A DNA stretch of 64,000 nt from Bdellovibrionales bacterium CG10_big_fil_rev_8_21_14_0_10_45_34 (GCA_002778785.1 PEZS01000007.1:1-64000); one strand, 5' to 3'; counted from the stretch's first letter, positions 1 to 9,435 are shown. Notes: generated by a model not told the origin, from the letters alone. Made by a program: numbers and translations.

Positions 1-161
1 TCAGGATGGACAATTTTTACACTTATTTCGGCCTAGCCCCTTCCTTCACCCCAGGAAAATTAGGAGAACCCCTTTGATTTCACCTAATACGTAAAAATCA
101 GGTTAAAACTAACGTGAGGATGCGCCAGCCTTAGCCTCCAATGCCTTAAAAACCACTGCTG

Positions 162-188
162 CAAAATGGGCTTGATATGTCCATTTTG
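162..188. other. Inverted repeat downstream of the exchanger gene
   Basis: Two perfect 8-bp arms (CAAAATGG at 162-169 and CCATTTTG at 181-188) enclose an 11-nt loop. It lies about 45 nt past the stop of the minus-strand exchanger gene and could fold as a weak terminator, but neither strand has a convincing U-run after the stem. I see no other feature in positions 1-232. Confidence 0.3.
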
Positions 189-232
189 TATGTTGTTTTG
201 GACATTTGGTGACCACATTTTGACTTTGTATC

Positions 233-1291
233 TCAAGCTCCGGCGGCGGAGCTGAAAAAATAGATTAAGCCGAGCGTATAGCACGCATACATGACAAGCA
301 GAAATGCGCCCTCCGCGCGGGTCACTCTGCTTGACGACTTCATTACGATACCCATCATAAAAGTGGCGCCCAACATAACCGGCAAATCATAATTCACGTA
401 AGAGTTATCAAGTGCAATCGCCTCACCACTCACTACGGCGCTTCCGCCCAATACCATTAAGCTGTTAAAAATATTACTCCCCAAAATATTGCCAAGGGCG
501 ATTTCGGGGTGACCATGAATTGCAGCAAGTACGGATGATACAATCTCTGGTAGAGAAGTACCAATTGCAACCACAGTAACTGCAACCACATTTTTGCTAA
601 TTCCAAGCATCTCAGAAAGCAGCGACGCAGCCTGAACAAGATAGTGAGCCCCAACTCCCAGCATAGTAACGCCGGTGATAAGCAGTAGGTACGGTGCTAA
701 CCAGTACAGGTATCCGCCGACAAGCTCGATTCCCATGTTCTTTCCTCGAGGCCGGCTTGAAGCACTACCAATAGAAACCTCGCTCGGAAGCTCTTCCCTT
801 AGTTTGTTTTCTTCAAGGCTTATCTGGTTTGAGGTACCTTGCACCTTTGCCGTCCTGATTTGAAATACAATATGCCCAACTTGAAGAAGAACTAGCGTAG
901 CTCCCACTAAAACAGTGATCTCACGAAATGCCACTGCGGATACATGAATCATCAAAGTAACAAAAACCAAAAACCAATAATCCCATCGTATCAACTTGGT
1001 CGTAATGCCGATGGGTTTAAGTAGTGCTGTAAGCCCCAAAACCAAGGTGATATTTGCTATGTTACTGCCGATCACGTTACCGGCTGCGATCGAGGGTTCT
1101 CCCTGCCAAGCTGCTTGCAAACTCACAAGTAACTCGGGCGCACTTGTGCCAAACGCAACGACGGTCATACCGATCATCATCTGCGAAATACCAAAGTTGG
1201 TGGCTATCTCTGCCGCAGACTTTACAAGGAGCCTGCCACCTAAGGCTATCGTGATCGCACTCATCAGCAAAATAGTAATTTGAAGAATCAT
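233..1291 (-). CDS. Calcium/sodium antiporter, CaCA family (YrbG-like)
   Basis: An inner-membrane cation exchanger of 352 residues that would couple Na+ (or H+) flux to Ca2+ export. The sequence shows the two alpha-repeats of the family. The first, near residues 40-85, contains GTSAPELLVS and GNVIGSNIANI. The second, near 225-280, contains GTSLPEIVSS and GNILGSNIFNSLMVLGG. The acidic residue of each GTS-x-PE motif is the known cation-binding position. About ten hydrophobic segments are split by a polar central loop (about residues 150-190). The ATG lies 26 nt downstream of the pdxH stop, with a modest AGGA ribosome site, so the two genes may be co-transcribed. The ion specificity cannot be told from sequence. 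Confidence 0.9.
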   Translation of the reverse strand: MILQITILLMSAITIALGGRLLVKSAAEIATNFGISQMMIGMTVVAFGTSAPELLVSLQAAWQGEPSIAAGNVIGSNIANITLVLGLTALLKPIGITTKLIRWDYWFLVFVTLMIHVSAVAFREITVLVGATLVLLQVGHIVFQIRTAKVQGTSNQISLEENKLREELPSEVSIGSASSRPRGKNMGIELVGGYLYWLAPYLLLITGVTMLGVGAHYLVQAASLLSEMLGISKNVVAVTVVAIGTSLPEIVSSVLAAIHGHPEIALGNILGSNIFNSLMVLGGSAVVSGEAIALDNSYVNYDLPVMLGATFMMGIVMKSSSRVTRAEGAFLLVMYACYTLGLIYFFSSAAGA

Positions 1292-1317
1292 AAACTAAGG
1301 ATTTCCTACCCACCAGG

Positions 1318-1890
1318 CTATGGCGCCAAAAGTGACTGCTCCCATTTGCCCTCTACCAGGCGCCACTGAATGCGTTCATGGAATCGATTCTCGTAGCCTT
1401 GCCAAAACTCTACTTGGTAAGGAGCCAAATAGTAGAATCCCCAATTTTCGGGGCGAGGAATCTCGCGACCTTTATACTGAACTTCCAGGGCTTCGATCTG
1501 CTGTTCCAGTTCTTTTCTCGAAGAGATGACATGGCTTTGAGGAGAACAATACCCGCTGAGCTGGCTACCCCTCGGTCGCGCTTTCCAGTAACTATCCGAC
1601 GCATCGGCGGATCCTTTAAGAATTTTTCCGCGAACTCTTACCTGCCTAGACAAAGACTTCCAATGAAAGGTCATCGCGCCGGAATCGTTGCTCTTTAGTT
1701 GTTGCCCCTTCGCAGAGTCATAGTTGGTAACAAAAGACAGTCCACCTTCCATCAAACCCTTATAGAGCAGCACTCTTGCATCGACCCGACTATTTACGTC
1801 CACAGTAGATAACGTAAAAGCTTCAGCAAGAGCTTCATGAGCCGACGCCTCTTTTAACCATGCTTCAAAAGTTCTAAACCATTCCTGCAT
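1318..1890 (-). CDS. pdxH: Pyridoxamine 5'-phosphate oxidase
   Basis: A 190-residue FMN-dependent oxidase that converts pyridoxamine/pyridoxine 5'-phosphate to pyridoxal 5'-phosphate, the last step of vitamin B6 salvage. The split-barrel fold is recognisable from DARVLLYKG (residues 37-45), the SLSRQVRVRG strand and the C-terminal signature RPENWG ... EFWQG ... R-F-H-E-R. These hold the FMN- and PLP-binding residues of the PdxH family. It is slightly shorter than the roughly 218-residue E. coli enzyme because the N-terminal arm is shorter. In RPENWG-F-Y the usual second Gly of WGG is Phe. It lies just upstream of the exchanger gene on the same strand. Confidence 0.92.
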   Translation of the reverse strand: MQEWFRTFEAWLKEASAHEALAEAFTLSTVDVNSRVDARVLLYKGLMEGGLSFVTNYDSAKGQQLKSNDSGAMTFHWKSLSRQVRVRGKILKGSADASDSYWKARPRGSQLSGYCSPQSHVISSRKELEQQIEALEVQYKGREIPRPENWGFYYLAPYQVEFWQGYENRFHERIQWRLVEGKWEQSLLAP

Positions 1891-2089
1891 TCAAATAACT
1901 CCAAGGCGCCAAGCACATTCAACGATCATTCAACGTCTCTACGCCACCGGTTTTCGCCACCTTCAGTCAATGCCGCAATTAAAAAGCAGCCATAGCACTT
2001 CCCGTAGAAGCCTAGCCGCTTATCAGCATTCACCCTTTACATGCCTTTTACGGGAAATATGCCTCCCCGAAGATAAGGTGGCAAGAGTG

Positions 2090-2695
2090 TTATTTTACTT
2101 TAAAGATTTCTGGGTGAAGGCAGGATGAGGAGGCGAGCTTGCGGTTCACGGGCTGCGTGAACTCCTGTTGAATCATTTCCACTAACCTAAGACATCCATA
2201 TTTTTGCCACTGATTCTTTCGCGCAACTGGGCTCATAGCAAAGGAGAAGGGCTTTTTCGATTTATTTTTTAACACAACCACACCCTCGACTTTTACTGTG
2301 GCATCGGTTGGTTTCGCTCTAAGTGCAATGTTTGCAAACTCCTTATAAGTCAAACTCTTAGATGAATCACTTCCCGCATTTGGCGTCGCCTTGTGAATAA
2401 CGACACGCTCAATATCAGAAGCTTGCAAGCTTTCTCTAGTTGACCCTTGCTCTAAAAATCCTGAGTAAGAATTAAAGTAAGGGTTTATAACTGTAAATCT
2501 GGAATCGTCAATACAGGATTTGTTGATCCCATTTAAGCCGTTTAACCCATTGATTTGCAGTTTTATATATTCGCCGGCTGCCGCAAATATGAGATCTTCG
2601 GGTTTTTTCTTCCATAAAGAATCGCAGTTTATTTTGGCCTCAAGACTGATGGAGTAAAAAAGAGCAAAGCAAAGAATTGAGAGTGTTCGTTTCAT
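2090..2695 (-). CDS. Exported protein of unknown function (201 aa)
   Basis: No family recognised. The N-terminus is a clear Sec signal peptide (basic MKR, hydrophobic ILCFALFYSISL, likely cleavage after LEA at residue 20), so the product should be periplasmic or secreted. Four cysteines (C24, C61, C171 and C193) could form disulfides. The start ATG overlaps the stop of the upstream 715-residue gene by 4 nt (ATGA), so the two are translationally coupled and probably act together. A short LNGLNGIN repeat lies near residue 50. Confidence 0.72.
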   Translation of the reverse strand: MKRTLSILCFALFYSISLEAKINCDSLWKKKPEDLIFAAAGEYIKLQINGLNGLNGINKSCIDDSRFTVINPYFNSYSGFLEQGSTRESLQASDIERVVIHKATPNAGSDSSKSLTYKEFANIALRAKPTDATVKVEGVVVLKNKSKKPFSFAMSPVARKNQWQKYGCLRLVEMIQQEFTQPVNRKLASSSCLHPEIFKVK

Positions 2696-4839
2696 TCTTT
2701 ACCTCCCGTTTTCTTTAAAGCACCATCATTGCAGTCCTTCACGCAATTATTGGGATCATCCATTTTTAGTGGCTCTTTAAGTTTGCAATCGTCCTTTGAG
2801 CTATCTAGCCTCAACATTTTAAAAGTCACGGCAGACCTTACCGTCTTCGAGGATCCCCTAACGTTGTCTTTAACAGTCTGATCAGCTAAGTAGCTGTCTG
2901 AAACGGAGCCTGTATTGTTTCCTTGTCTAAGCTCACAGTAGCGCTGGCCCATCTGTTCAAACACTTGGGTCATGACAGGGCTTCGCTCAAGATAATGTTT
3001 CGCATGCACTCTCATCATTCCTATATCGTCAATAGCCCCGGTCTGAATCATTCTAAACTTTGCATCAGAAATTTTAATGGTTGAGCAGTCTTTGGGTGCC
3101 TTTCCTTTTTCAAAAAACAGATCCATTTTCTCAGAGTCAAAGGAATCAATAACAACAGCATGGCCAAGCCCAGTCTTGTTATCTCTGACAACGAGTAAAT
3201 CCCCTTCTTTCGCCGTGTCGGTTTCATTGACCTCAACCTCTACAAAGCACGTTGATTGAACTGAAGAGGCAAGGGTTCCTGTGAAAATGCCGTTGATCGC
3301 TCTTTCAATTTTTGAGTCGCTCTGATTCGTAACAGGTGTGGGTAGCATGCCCACCAAAGCAGCGCCAGCAGCAGCGTCCTCCGTGCAGTCGGCACCGTAT
3401 CCAATCGGACGATTCGACTTGTCCTCCTTAGTCTTCCCGCCTTTTGTCTGGCACTTGAGTTCGCCGCCGCTTACAATTCGGGTGGCTCCAAAGTTAAATA
3501 TTGGTGGCGTTTCGCAGGCGCTTTTGCACTCTGGCCTACTGTCATCGCAAAAATTCTTTAAGTAAGGGTGAGTCTGCACATATTTTTTTACATTAACCAG
3601 GACTCTGTTGCTTTCTGCAAGGTGCACAACGCCGTTTTCAACTCCGCTAGCCCACTCCTGATCTTTTATGCCTTTGTCACCGGAGCCGTAAGGGCAAACT
3701 AAATATTCATCATCAAGTACGTCGCAATTTTGATAGGTTTGCGCAAGAAGCTTTCGAAAGCCTACAGCCAGGTTGGGCTCTGTTGATTTAACGGTCTCGA
3801 CTATCTCGTCAACTTCAACCGCAGCGCTAGTTTTTGGGCAGTCTTCTCCACTACACTTGGTGACTACCCTGGCTTCAGTGTCAGCATCGCGTCGTATCTT
3901 TTTTTCTTTACGATAGGCTTCAAGCTCTTCTTCACAGTTTTTTTGTTTGTCTAGGTCAAAAGTTGATACCACTCCCTCTGCTTCTACAAGTGGCATAGGA
4001 AGAGGAACCACTGTGCAACCAGGCAGCCATTCGGGGCATTCCCAATTCATACGAGCGAGAGGATTCGGAGGTGTTCCATAGTCAATAGGCGCCTGATCGA
4101 CGGCTCCTTGTTCGGGCAATCCTCGAAAACGGCGAGCGGGCATCGGGCAGTCTTCCGCTCGACCGGTCTCTTGACAACGGTCATCGTCAGTTTCGGGAGG
4201 TCTGTAGTCAGCTACCGGTTCCTCTTCCGGAACATACAGCTGAAAAGGGATTGGTGGCGGAGGAGGCGGCTCTGGTTTTGTAAGCGTATCAGGAATATCA
4301 TAGTCGCCTCTTGAACGACTGCCACGACCGCGGCTCCTCCGACTGGGAGGGGCATCCGGGCAAGGCACCATTCCACAAGTTGCCAAGCAGTACTGTATAT
4401 ATTGAGAATTCGCATAACTATGCGGACTCACGCAGCCCATCGGATATGTTGGACAACTCTGTGCCCAAGGCATCATTGGGTTATAACCACCCATCATCGA
4501 TCCAAAAGAATTCAGGCCGCCCAAACCCATACCCATTCCCATCTGAGACGCCATTCCAAGACCGAACCCTAAAGGATTCATAAAGAAAGATCCTGCACCA
4601 TACGGATTTGGGGTCAGCGCGCGCGTTCCATTTCGGAGCCATGTCTCACCCATCACATTTCGGAGCCATGTCTCACCCATCATAGGAGTCTGATGGAAAA
4701 AACCACCGCTTGCCATAAATGGGGAGCCGTAACCTCCCATGCCCCCCATCCCATACATGTATGCAGACGACTGCACGCCGATGAGCAGAACTAACACGCT
4801 CAACTGAAAAAGAAGGAGAGACCAAAGAAATCTTTTCAT
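2692..4839 (-). CDS. Large exported protein with NlpC/P60-like Cys/His arrangement
   Basis: A 715-residue exported protein. A signal peptide spans residues 1-25. It is followed by a Met/Gly-rich low-complexity stretch (about 26-130, repeated GMG and MGMG), a basic/Ser-Arg patch, a Pro-rich stretch (EPPPPPPIP) and a Cys-containing globular C-terminal half. There, YGADCTEDAAAGAAL followed about 70 residues later by EGDLLVV and GHAVVIDSF resembles the Cys ... GD ... His layout of NlpC/P60 or CHAP cysteine peptidases. This reading is tentative, because the overall sequence is not one I recognise. If correct, it may act on cell-wall peptides. It heads a two-gene unit with the 201-residue exported protein. 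A perfect 27-bp tandem duplication sits in the low-complexity region. Confidence 0.7.
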   Translation of the reverse strand: MKRFLWSLLLFQLSVLVLLIGVQSSAYMYGMGGMGGYGSPFMASGGFFHQTPMMGETWLRNVMGETWLRNGTRALTPNPYGAGSFFMNPLGFGLGMASQMGMGMGLGGLNSFGSMMGGYNPMMPWAQSCPTYPMGCVSPHSYANSQYIQYCLATCGMVPCPDAPPSRRSRGRGSRSRGDYDIPDTLTKPEPPPPPPIPFQLYVPEEEPVADYRPPETDDDRCQETGRAEDCPMPARRFRGLPEQGAVDQAPIDYGTPPNPLARMNWECPEWLPGCTVVPLPMPLVEAEGVVSTFDLDKQKNCEEELEAYRKEKKIRRDADTEARVVTKCSGEDCPKTSAAVEVDEIVETVKSTEPNLAVGFRKLLAQTYQNCDVLDDEYLVCPYGSGDKGIKDQEWASGVENGVVHLAESNRVLVNVKKYVQTHPYLKNFCDDSRPECKSACETPPIFNFGATRIVSGGELKCQTKGGKTKEDKSNRPIGYGADCTEDAAAGAALVGMLPTPVTNQSDSKIERAINGIFTGTLASSVQSTCFVEVEVNETDTAKEGDLLVVRDNKTGLGHAVVIDSFDSEKMDLFFEKGKAPKDCSTIKISDAKFRMIQTGAIDDIGMMRVHAKHYLERSPVMTQVFEQMGQRYCELRQGNNTGSVSDSYLADQTVKDNVRGSSKTVRSAVTFKMLRLDSSKDDCKLKEPLKMDDPNNCVKDCNDGALKKTGGKE
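4629..4682. repeat. Perfect 27-bp tandem duplication in frame
   Basis: Two identical 27-bp copies (4629-4655 and 4656-4682) lie head to tail inside the Met/Gly-rich part of the 715-residue exported protein. They duplicate nine codons (core MGETWLRN). Identity at every base suggests a recent slippage or duplication event. Confidence 0.9.
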
Positions 4840-4910
4840 TCAGGTCTCTTATCGACATGACCTTGTGAGAGATTGAACAAACCTAGACTTAGGTAAAACC
4901 AAACACGCTA

Positions 4911-5564
4911 TTAGCGGATTTTTACGCCAACGGTAAGGCCTTCAGATGTAGGCAGAATTGTTCCCAAATACCTACCAGACTGAGCGACTCTCTTATTGAA
5001 TTCCCTCAGTGCCAGTACCGACTCTTGCCGATGGTACGGATCAGCAAGTTTGCCAAAAGCAAACGTGTTATCGCCAATCAACATTCCACCTACCCGCAAG
5101 TTCCTACTCGCCCACTCTAAATAATGCGGATAAGAAACTTTGTCGGCATCGACAAATACAAGATCAAACGGTCCTTCGTTCTCAATAGTTTTCAACTTCT
5201 CAAGAGCTGAACCAAGAATCGGAGTCACATTTTTTTCAAAGCCGGCATTTTTGAAAGTCTTTTGAGCCACTTCAAAGTGCTTTTGATCAATCTCAAGTGT
5301 CCAAAGATGTGCGCCCATTGCAGCGCCCTTGAGCAGGCAAACTCCAGAATAGCCACCGAGAGTGCCTATCTCAACCATTTTGCGAGCGCCGCAAGAAGCC
5401 GCAAGCACAGATAAGTGCCTACCGTCCATCGGACCCACTTGAATTTGCGGAAGGCCAGCGTCATCTGAAAACTCTCGTGCCTTAAGCAAATCATCATCTT
5501 CGGGTTGAAAGACATTTTGAACGTACTCTTCTAAGTGATCCATTTGGATGCCGAATCTTTTCAT
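4911..5564 (-). CDS. SAM-dependent O-methyltransferase
   Basis: A 217-residue class I methyltransferase of the cation-dependent catechol/caffeoyl-CoA O-methyltransferase type (Methyltransf_3). Motif I is VEIGTLGGYSG (about residues 61-71). It is followed by the acidic TLEID ribose-binding loop and VFVDADK, whose Asp residues bind the divalent cation in the family, then GGMLIGDN. The C-terminal TILPTSEGLTVGVK is also typical. The substrate cannot be inferred. The ATG has an AAGGG ribosome site. It is a stand-alone gene read away from prs. Confidence 0.88.
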   Translation of the reverse strand: MKRFGIQMDHLEEYVQNVFQPEDDDLLKAREFSDDAGLPQIQVGPMDGRHLSVLAASCGARKMVEIGTLGGYSGVCLLKGAAMGAHLWTLEIDQKHFEVAQKTFKNAGFEKNVTPILGSALEKLKTIENEGPFDLVFVDADKVSYPHYLEWASRNLRVGGMLIGDNTFAFGKLADPYHRQESVLALREFNKRVAQSGRYLGTILPTSEGLTVGVKIR

Positions 5565-5795
5565 CTTAAAACCCTTTCTGCGATTTTACCGTAAGTGGCC
5601 AAGTATCAAGCTGATACCTACAAAACTGTTCAACACATGACTACCAGTTATTTCTTATTCGAACCTACTCGCCGAGCATTCTGCTTGCCAACTTAATTTT
5701 GAAGACCTATCACTCGCGTTTAGACATTCACCTTCAATAATTTTCTTTGTCTAGAGTTAGACAACCGCGTGTTTATCGAGTAGCATCGGCCCCAC

Positions 5796-6740
5796 ATGGG
5801 CCCTATTAAAGTCTTTTCCGGAAACAGCAATCTTCAACTCGCCACAGATATAGCTAAGCGCCTGGGAACAGAGCTCGGAGCCTGCTCTTTGAAAAGATTT
5901 GCCGACGGAGAAGTTCAAGTGGAGATTGAGCAACATGTGCGCGGAAGCGATGTGTTTCTCATTCAAAGCACTTGCCCTCCTGTTAACGAAAATTACATGG
6001 AACTTTTTATTATGCTCGACGCTCTTAAGCGAGCCTCGGCGGCGAGAATCACAGCGGTGATTCCCTATTACGGTTATGCCCGCCAGGATCGAAAAGTAGC
6101 GCCAAGAGCCCCTATTTCAGCCAAGTGCATGGCAGATCTTTTAACTACAGCCGGGGCACAACGAATTCTTGCCCTTGATCTGCACGCCGGCCAAATTCAA
6201 GGTTTCTTTAATGTGCCTGTCGATCACTTATTTTCGATTCCGACTCTATCGAGAGACTGGATAAGCCGCTTTGGCGGAGGTGACGAATTTGTCGTTGTTA
6301 GCCCCGACGCCGGGGGGGTCGAAAGGGCCCGAGCCTTCGCCAAACGCCTTGAGTGCTCAATTGCCATAATTGATAAACGCCGAATGAAGCCCAATGAGGC
6401 TAAGGCGCTTCATCTTATAGGCGAAGTTTCTGGGAAGAAGGCTATTATTGTTGACGATATGATTGATACAGCGGGCACCCTCGTTCAAGCAGTTGACAGT
6501 CTACTCAACAATGGGGCAAAACAAGTGTTCGCCGTGGCCACCCACCCAGTGTTTTCCGGACCAGCCTTGGATCGCATCGCGAATTCGGGACTTGAGCGCG
6601 TGGTAGTAACAGATTCGATACCTTTGCAACCTAAGGCTCAGGCTCTGGGTAAAATCGAGGTTGTTTCTGCAGCCCCTCTTTTGGCCGAGGCCATACAGAG
6701 GATTCATGGTGATCACTCGGTCAGCTCACTTTTTGAGTGA
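5796..6740 (+). CDS. prs: Ribose-phosphate pyrophosphokinase
   Basis: PRPP synthetase (314 aa) transfers pyrophosphate from ATP to ribose 5-phosphate, giving PRPP for nucleotides, histidine and NAD. Family features are FADGEVQVEI near the N-terminus, the Y-YGYARQDRK flexible-loop region (about residue 90), DLHAGQIQGFF and the PRPP-binding loop VDDMIDTAGTL near residue 215. It is the first gene of a plus-strand group with rplY and pth. nadC, which also consumes PRPP, is elsewhere in the window. No good SD precedes the ATG, but the first residues (IKVFSGN) match the usual start of the family. Confidence 0.97.
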   Translation: MGPIKVFSGNSNLQLATDIAKRLGTELGACSLKRFADGEVQVEIEQHVRGSDVFLIQSTCPPVNENYMELFIMLDALKRASAARITAVIPYYGYARQDRKVAPRAPISAKCMADLLTTAGAQRILALDLHAGQIQGFFNVPVDHLFSIPTLSRDWISRFGGGDEFVVVSPDAGGVERARAFAKRLECSIAIIDKRRMKPNEAKALHLIGEVSGKKAIIVDDMIDTAGTLVQAVDSLLNNGAKQVFAVATHPVFSGPALDRIANSGLERVVVTDSIPLQPKAQALGKIEVVSAAPLLAEAIQRIHGDHSVSSLFE

Positions 6741-6772
6741 CGTTTGATGAAGGTGAACTTGAGGAGGAATTT

Positions 6773-7456
6773 ATGAGCAACCAAGAAATCGATTTGCCAG
6801 TACTCAAACGCGCAACCGGACGACATCAGTCACGTGTTCTTCGTCGTAACAAGATGATTCCAGGAATCATCTACGGCTCTAAAATCAAGAGCAACTTGGC
6901 GCTTCAAGTGCCACAAAACCTTCTTGAAAAGTATGGAACTCACGAATACGAAAACCAGATCTTCAAACTAACTTCGGAAAATAAAGAGCTGGATGGAGTG
7001 CGGGTTTTGATAAAGGAACTCATTGTACATCCAGTGAACCGACTCCCACGCCATTTTGACCTGCTGGCTGTGGATCTTACCAAAGAGGTTTTCGTCTATG
7101 TTGAACTTCGATTTGAAGGTAAAGCAAAGGGATTGGCAGACGGCGGAGTTCTTCAACCAGTCGTGCGTGAAATTGAAGTTGGGTGTTTGCCCTCTAGTAT
7201 CCCTGACTTTATCACTGTCGATGTTTCTAACCTAGGTGTTTACGAGAGTATCCATTTAGATGACATTAAGTTTCCGACGGGTGTGAAACCAGTTTCTACT
7301 GATAACCCTACTTTGGTAACAGTCACAATAATTAAAGAAGAAGAGGTAGCTCCTGCGGTAACAGCGGCTCCAGTGGCTTCAGCTGAGCCAGAAGTTATTA
7401 GCAAAGGCAAGAAGACTGAAGAAGGCGAAGCTGAAGGCAAAGGCAAAAAAGAGTAG
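6773..7456 (+). CDS. rplY: 50S ribosomal protein bL25, long (CTC) form
   Basis: The protein binds 5S rRNA in the large ribosomal subunit. The N-terminal L25 domain (about residues 1-95) includes GIIYG and HVDF-like HFDLLAVD. It is followed by the CTC beta-domain and a Glu/Lys/Gly-rich tail that ends in GKGKKE, as in the long general-stress CTC type. I use the ATG at 6773 rather than the in-frame GTG at 6737, because GAGGAGG lies directly upstream and the 12 extra codons are not conserved-looking. The gene follows prs by 32 nt and precedes pth by 11 nt, a common arrangement. Confidence 0.95.
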   Translation: MSNQEIDLPVLKRATGRHQSRVLRRNKMIPGIIYGSKIKSNLALQVPQNLLEKYGTHEYENQIFKLTSENKELDGVRVLIKELIVHPVNRLPRHFDLLAVDLTKEVFVYVELRFEGKAKGLADGGVLQPVVREIEVGCLPSSIPDFITVDVSNLGVYESIHLDDIKFPTGVKPVSTDNPTLVTVTIIKEEEVAPAVTAAPVASAEPEVISKGKKTEEGEAEGKGKKE

Positions 7457-7467
7457 TAGCCTGATAA

Positions 7468-8070
7468 ATGAAACTCATTGTAGGGCTTGGCAATCCTGGG
7501 CCCAAGTACCTTTTGACCAGGCACAATATTGGTTTTCTAGCTGTGGATTCACTTCACAAGTCATGTCAAGAACCGCCGTGGAAAGAACAGAATAAAGCTC
7601 TCACTTCTCGATTCAAATGGGACGATAGCGACGTCATGATCATAAAGCCTCAAACCTTTATGAATCTTTCGGGTGAGTCTGTTCGCCCTTTGATGGATTA
7701 CTACAAAGTAGCCCCTGACGACTTGCTCGTCATTTACGACGACATCGACATGCCGTTTGGCATGTTGAAGTTTATGAAGAACAGAGGAGCTGGTGGCCAC
7801 AACGGGATCAAGAGTATTGACGAGCAATTAGGCACTCAGGATTACGCCCGTTTGAAACTGGGAGTTGGACGCCCCCCTGATGCGCGCATTGATATCGCCA
7901 ATTGGGTCTTATCGCCGTTCGAAAAAGCAACAGAAGAACCTGTTTTGGCCGACTTTCTCAATTTAGCCGGAGATGCCATTGAAGCGTTTGTCTTTCATGG
8001 CCTTTCAAAGGCTACGTCGGATTTCAACGGTAAGCGCATAGAGTTACCCCAAAAGCCCAACCCTACTTAG
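7468..8070 (+). CDS. pth: Peptidyl-tRNA hydrolase
   Basis: This enzyme releases tRNA from peptidyl-tRNAs that drop off the ribosome. The 200-residue protein has the canonical start KLIVGLGNPGPKY with the catalytic His in RHNIGF (H19), KPQTFMNLSG, the catalytic Asp in YDDIDMPFG and GAGGHNGIKS. It is probably the last gene of the prs-rplY-pth unit. The following 267 nt before ychF contain no gene that I can support. Confidence 0.97.
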   Translation: MKLIVGLGNPGPKYLLTRHNIGFLAVDSLHKSCQEPPWKEQNKALTSRFKWDDSDVMIIKPQTFMNLSGESVRPLMDYYKVAPDDLLVIYDDIDMPFGMLKFMKNRGAGGHNGIKSIDEQLGTQDYARLKLGVGRPPDARIDIANWVLSPFEKATEEPVLADFLNLAGDAIEAFVFHGLSKATSDFNGKRIELPQKPNPT

Positions 8071-8337
8071 AGGCTCGTCCGCGCGCTTAAGCTCAAGGAA
8101 AACTAGAAATTTCGTCTCTGCCATGTACCTTTGCAGTCAGTCTGAAACAAGATGTAAGACAGGGCGCCAGCCTGACAAGGGAGAACTATGGCTCTGCATC
8201 TACCTTTGCAACTGATCTAGGCCGGGCGATATGGCCCAATGAAATCAGAGTTTCTTGGGTTGAATTGTCGAGTGCGCTTATCTATAGTTTCACTTTTATC
8301 GCCACAGCAAAAACTCACTCGTAAGGAAGGGCCAGTC

Positions 8338-9435
8338 ATGTCACTAGAATGCGGAATAGTTGGACTGCCAAACGTTGGCAAGAGCACTCTTTTTAATGCC
8401 CTCACAAAAGGTAAAGCAGAAGCAGCTAACTTTCCGTTTTGCACCATCGACCCCAACGAGGGAGTTGTGCTTGTTCCAGATCCAAGGCTCTCAACAATCG
8501 CCGACCTTATTGGGTCAAAAGAGCTGATTCCTACAACCATCAAATTCGTAGATATTGCCGGTCTTATTAAGGGCGCAAAAGAAAGTAAACTCGGCAATGA
8601 GTTTTTAGGTCATATTAGACAAGTGGATGCCATCCTCCATGCTGTTCGCTGTTTTGATGATCCAGACATCATTCATGTGTCGGGATCAGTTGATCCAGCT
8701 AGAGACATTGAAATCATTAGTACAGAGCTGATGATTTCGGACCTCGATTCGATGGAGAAAAAATACCAAAAGTTAGAAAAGCAAATAAAAGGTTCTACAG
8801 ACAAAAAACTAAAAGCCGAGTTTGAAGTTGTTGGGCTTTTTAAGGCCGCACTCTCCGAAGGAAAACCCGCACGATCAGTCGAGCTACCGAAAGAGCTGCA
8901 AGAAATTGCTCGATTACAACACCTGTTAACAACTAAACCCGTTCTTTATGTTTGTAATGTCAGTGAAGAAGACCTTAACAACCCTAGTAATCCCTGGGTT
9001 CAATCTGTAGCCAAAATCGCCGAGAGCGAAGGAAACAAATACGTAGTTATCAGTTCACGGTTAGAGAGCGAGATTGCGCAGCTCGATTCCGCTGAGCAAA
9101 AGGATTTTCTGGATAGCGTAGGTTTGGTTGAGCCTGGCCTACACAGACTCATTCGTGAGGCTTATAAACTTCTCAATTTAATCACTTATTTTACAGCCGG
9201 CCCTAAAGAAGCAAGAGCTTGGACAATCACAGATAGCACTCGCGCACCAGAGGCCGCCGGAAAGATCCATTCGGATTTTGAAAAAGGATTTATTCGCGCA
9301 GAGACTTACAATTGTGAAGATCTCTTTAGGCTCAAAACAGAAGCTGCAGTCAAAGCCGCCGGTCTTTATAAATCAGAGGGCAAAGACTACATCGTCAAAG
9401 ATGGCGACATTATGCTTTTTAGATTTAATGTTTGA
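8338..9435 (+). CDS. ychF: Redox-regulated ATPase/GTPase of the Obg family, YchF/OLA1
   Basis: A 365-residue P-loop NTPase associated with ribosomes; family members prefer ATP. Motifs are GLPNVGKST (residues 9-17, Walker A), NFPFCTIDPNEG (switch I), the DIAGLIKGA switch II and the C-terminal TGS-like domain with FFTAGPKEARAWT-type sequence. The start at 8338 is chosen because an AAGGAAGG ribosome site precedes it and SLECGIVGLPNVGKS is the normal N-terminus. The longer in-frame reading from 8239 adds 33 residues with no family match. It converges on the oppC gene. Confidence 0.97.
   Translation: MSLECGIVGLPNVGKSTLFNALTKGKAEAANFPFCTIDPNEGVVLVPDPRLSTIADLIGSKELIPTTIKFVDIAGLIKGAKESKLGNEFLGHIRQVDAILHAVRCFDDPDIIHVSGSVDPARDIEIISTELMISDLDSMEKKYQKLEKQIKGSTDKKLKAEFEVVGLFKAALSEGKPARSVELPKELQEIARLQHLLTTKPVLYVCNVSEEDLNNPSNPWVQSVAKIAESEGNKYVVISSRLESEIAQLDSAEQKDFLDSVGLVEPGLHRLIREAYKLLNLITYFTAGPKEARAWTITDSTRAPEAAGKIHSDFEKGFIRAETYNCEDLFRLKTEAAVKAAGLYKSEGKDYIVKDGDIMLFRFNV

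Noticed and set aside
8105-8225. Two imperfect copies of a CTCTGC...TACCTTTGCA motif, 75 nt apart, in the pth-ychF gap
   Set aside because: Similarity is partial and the small reading frames through it show no codon or ribosome-site support.
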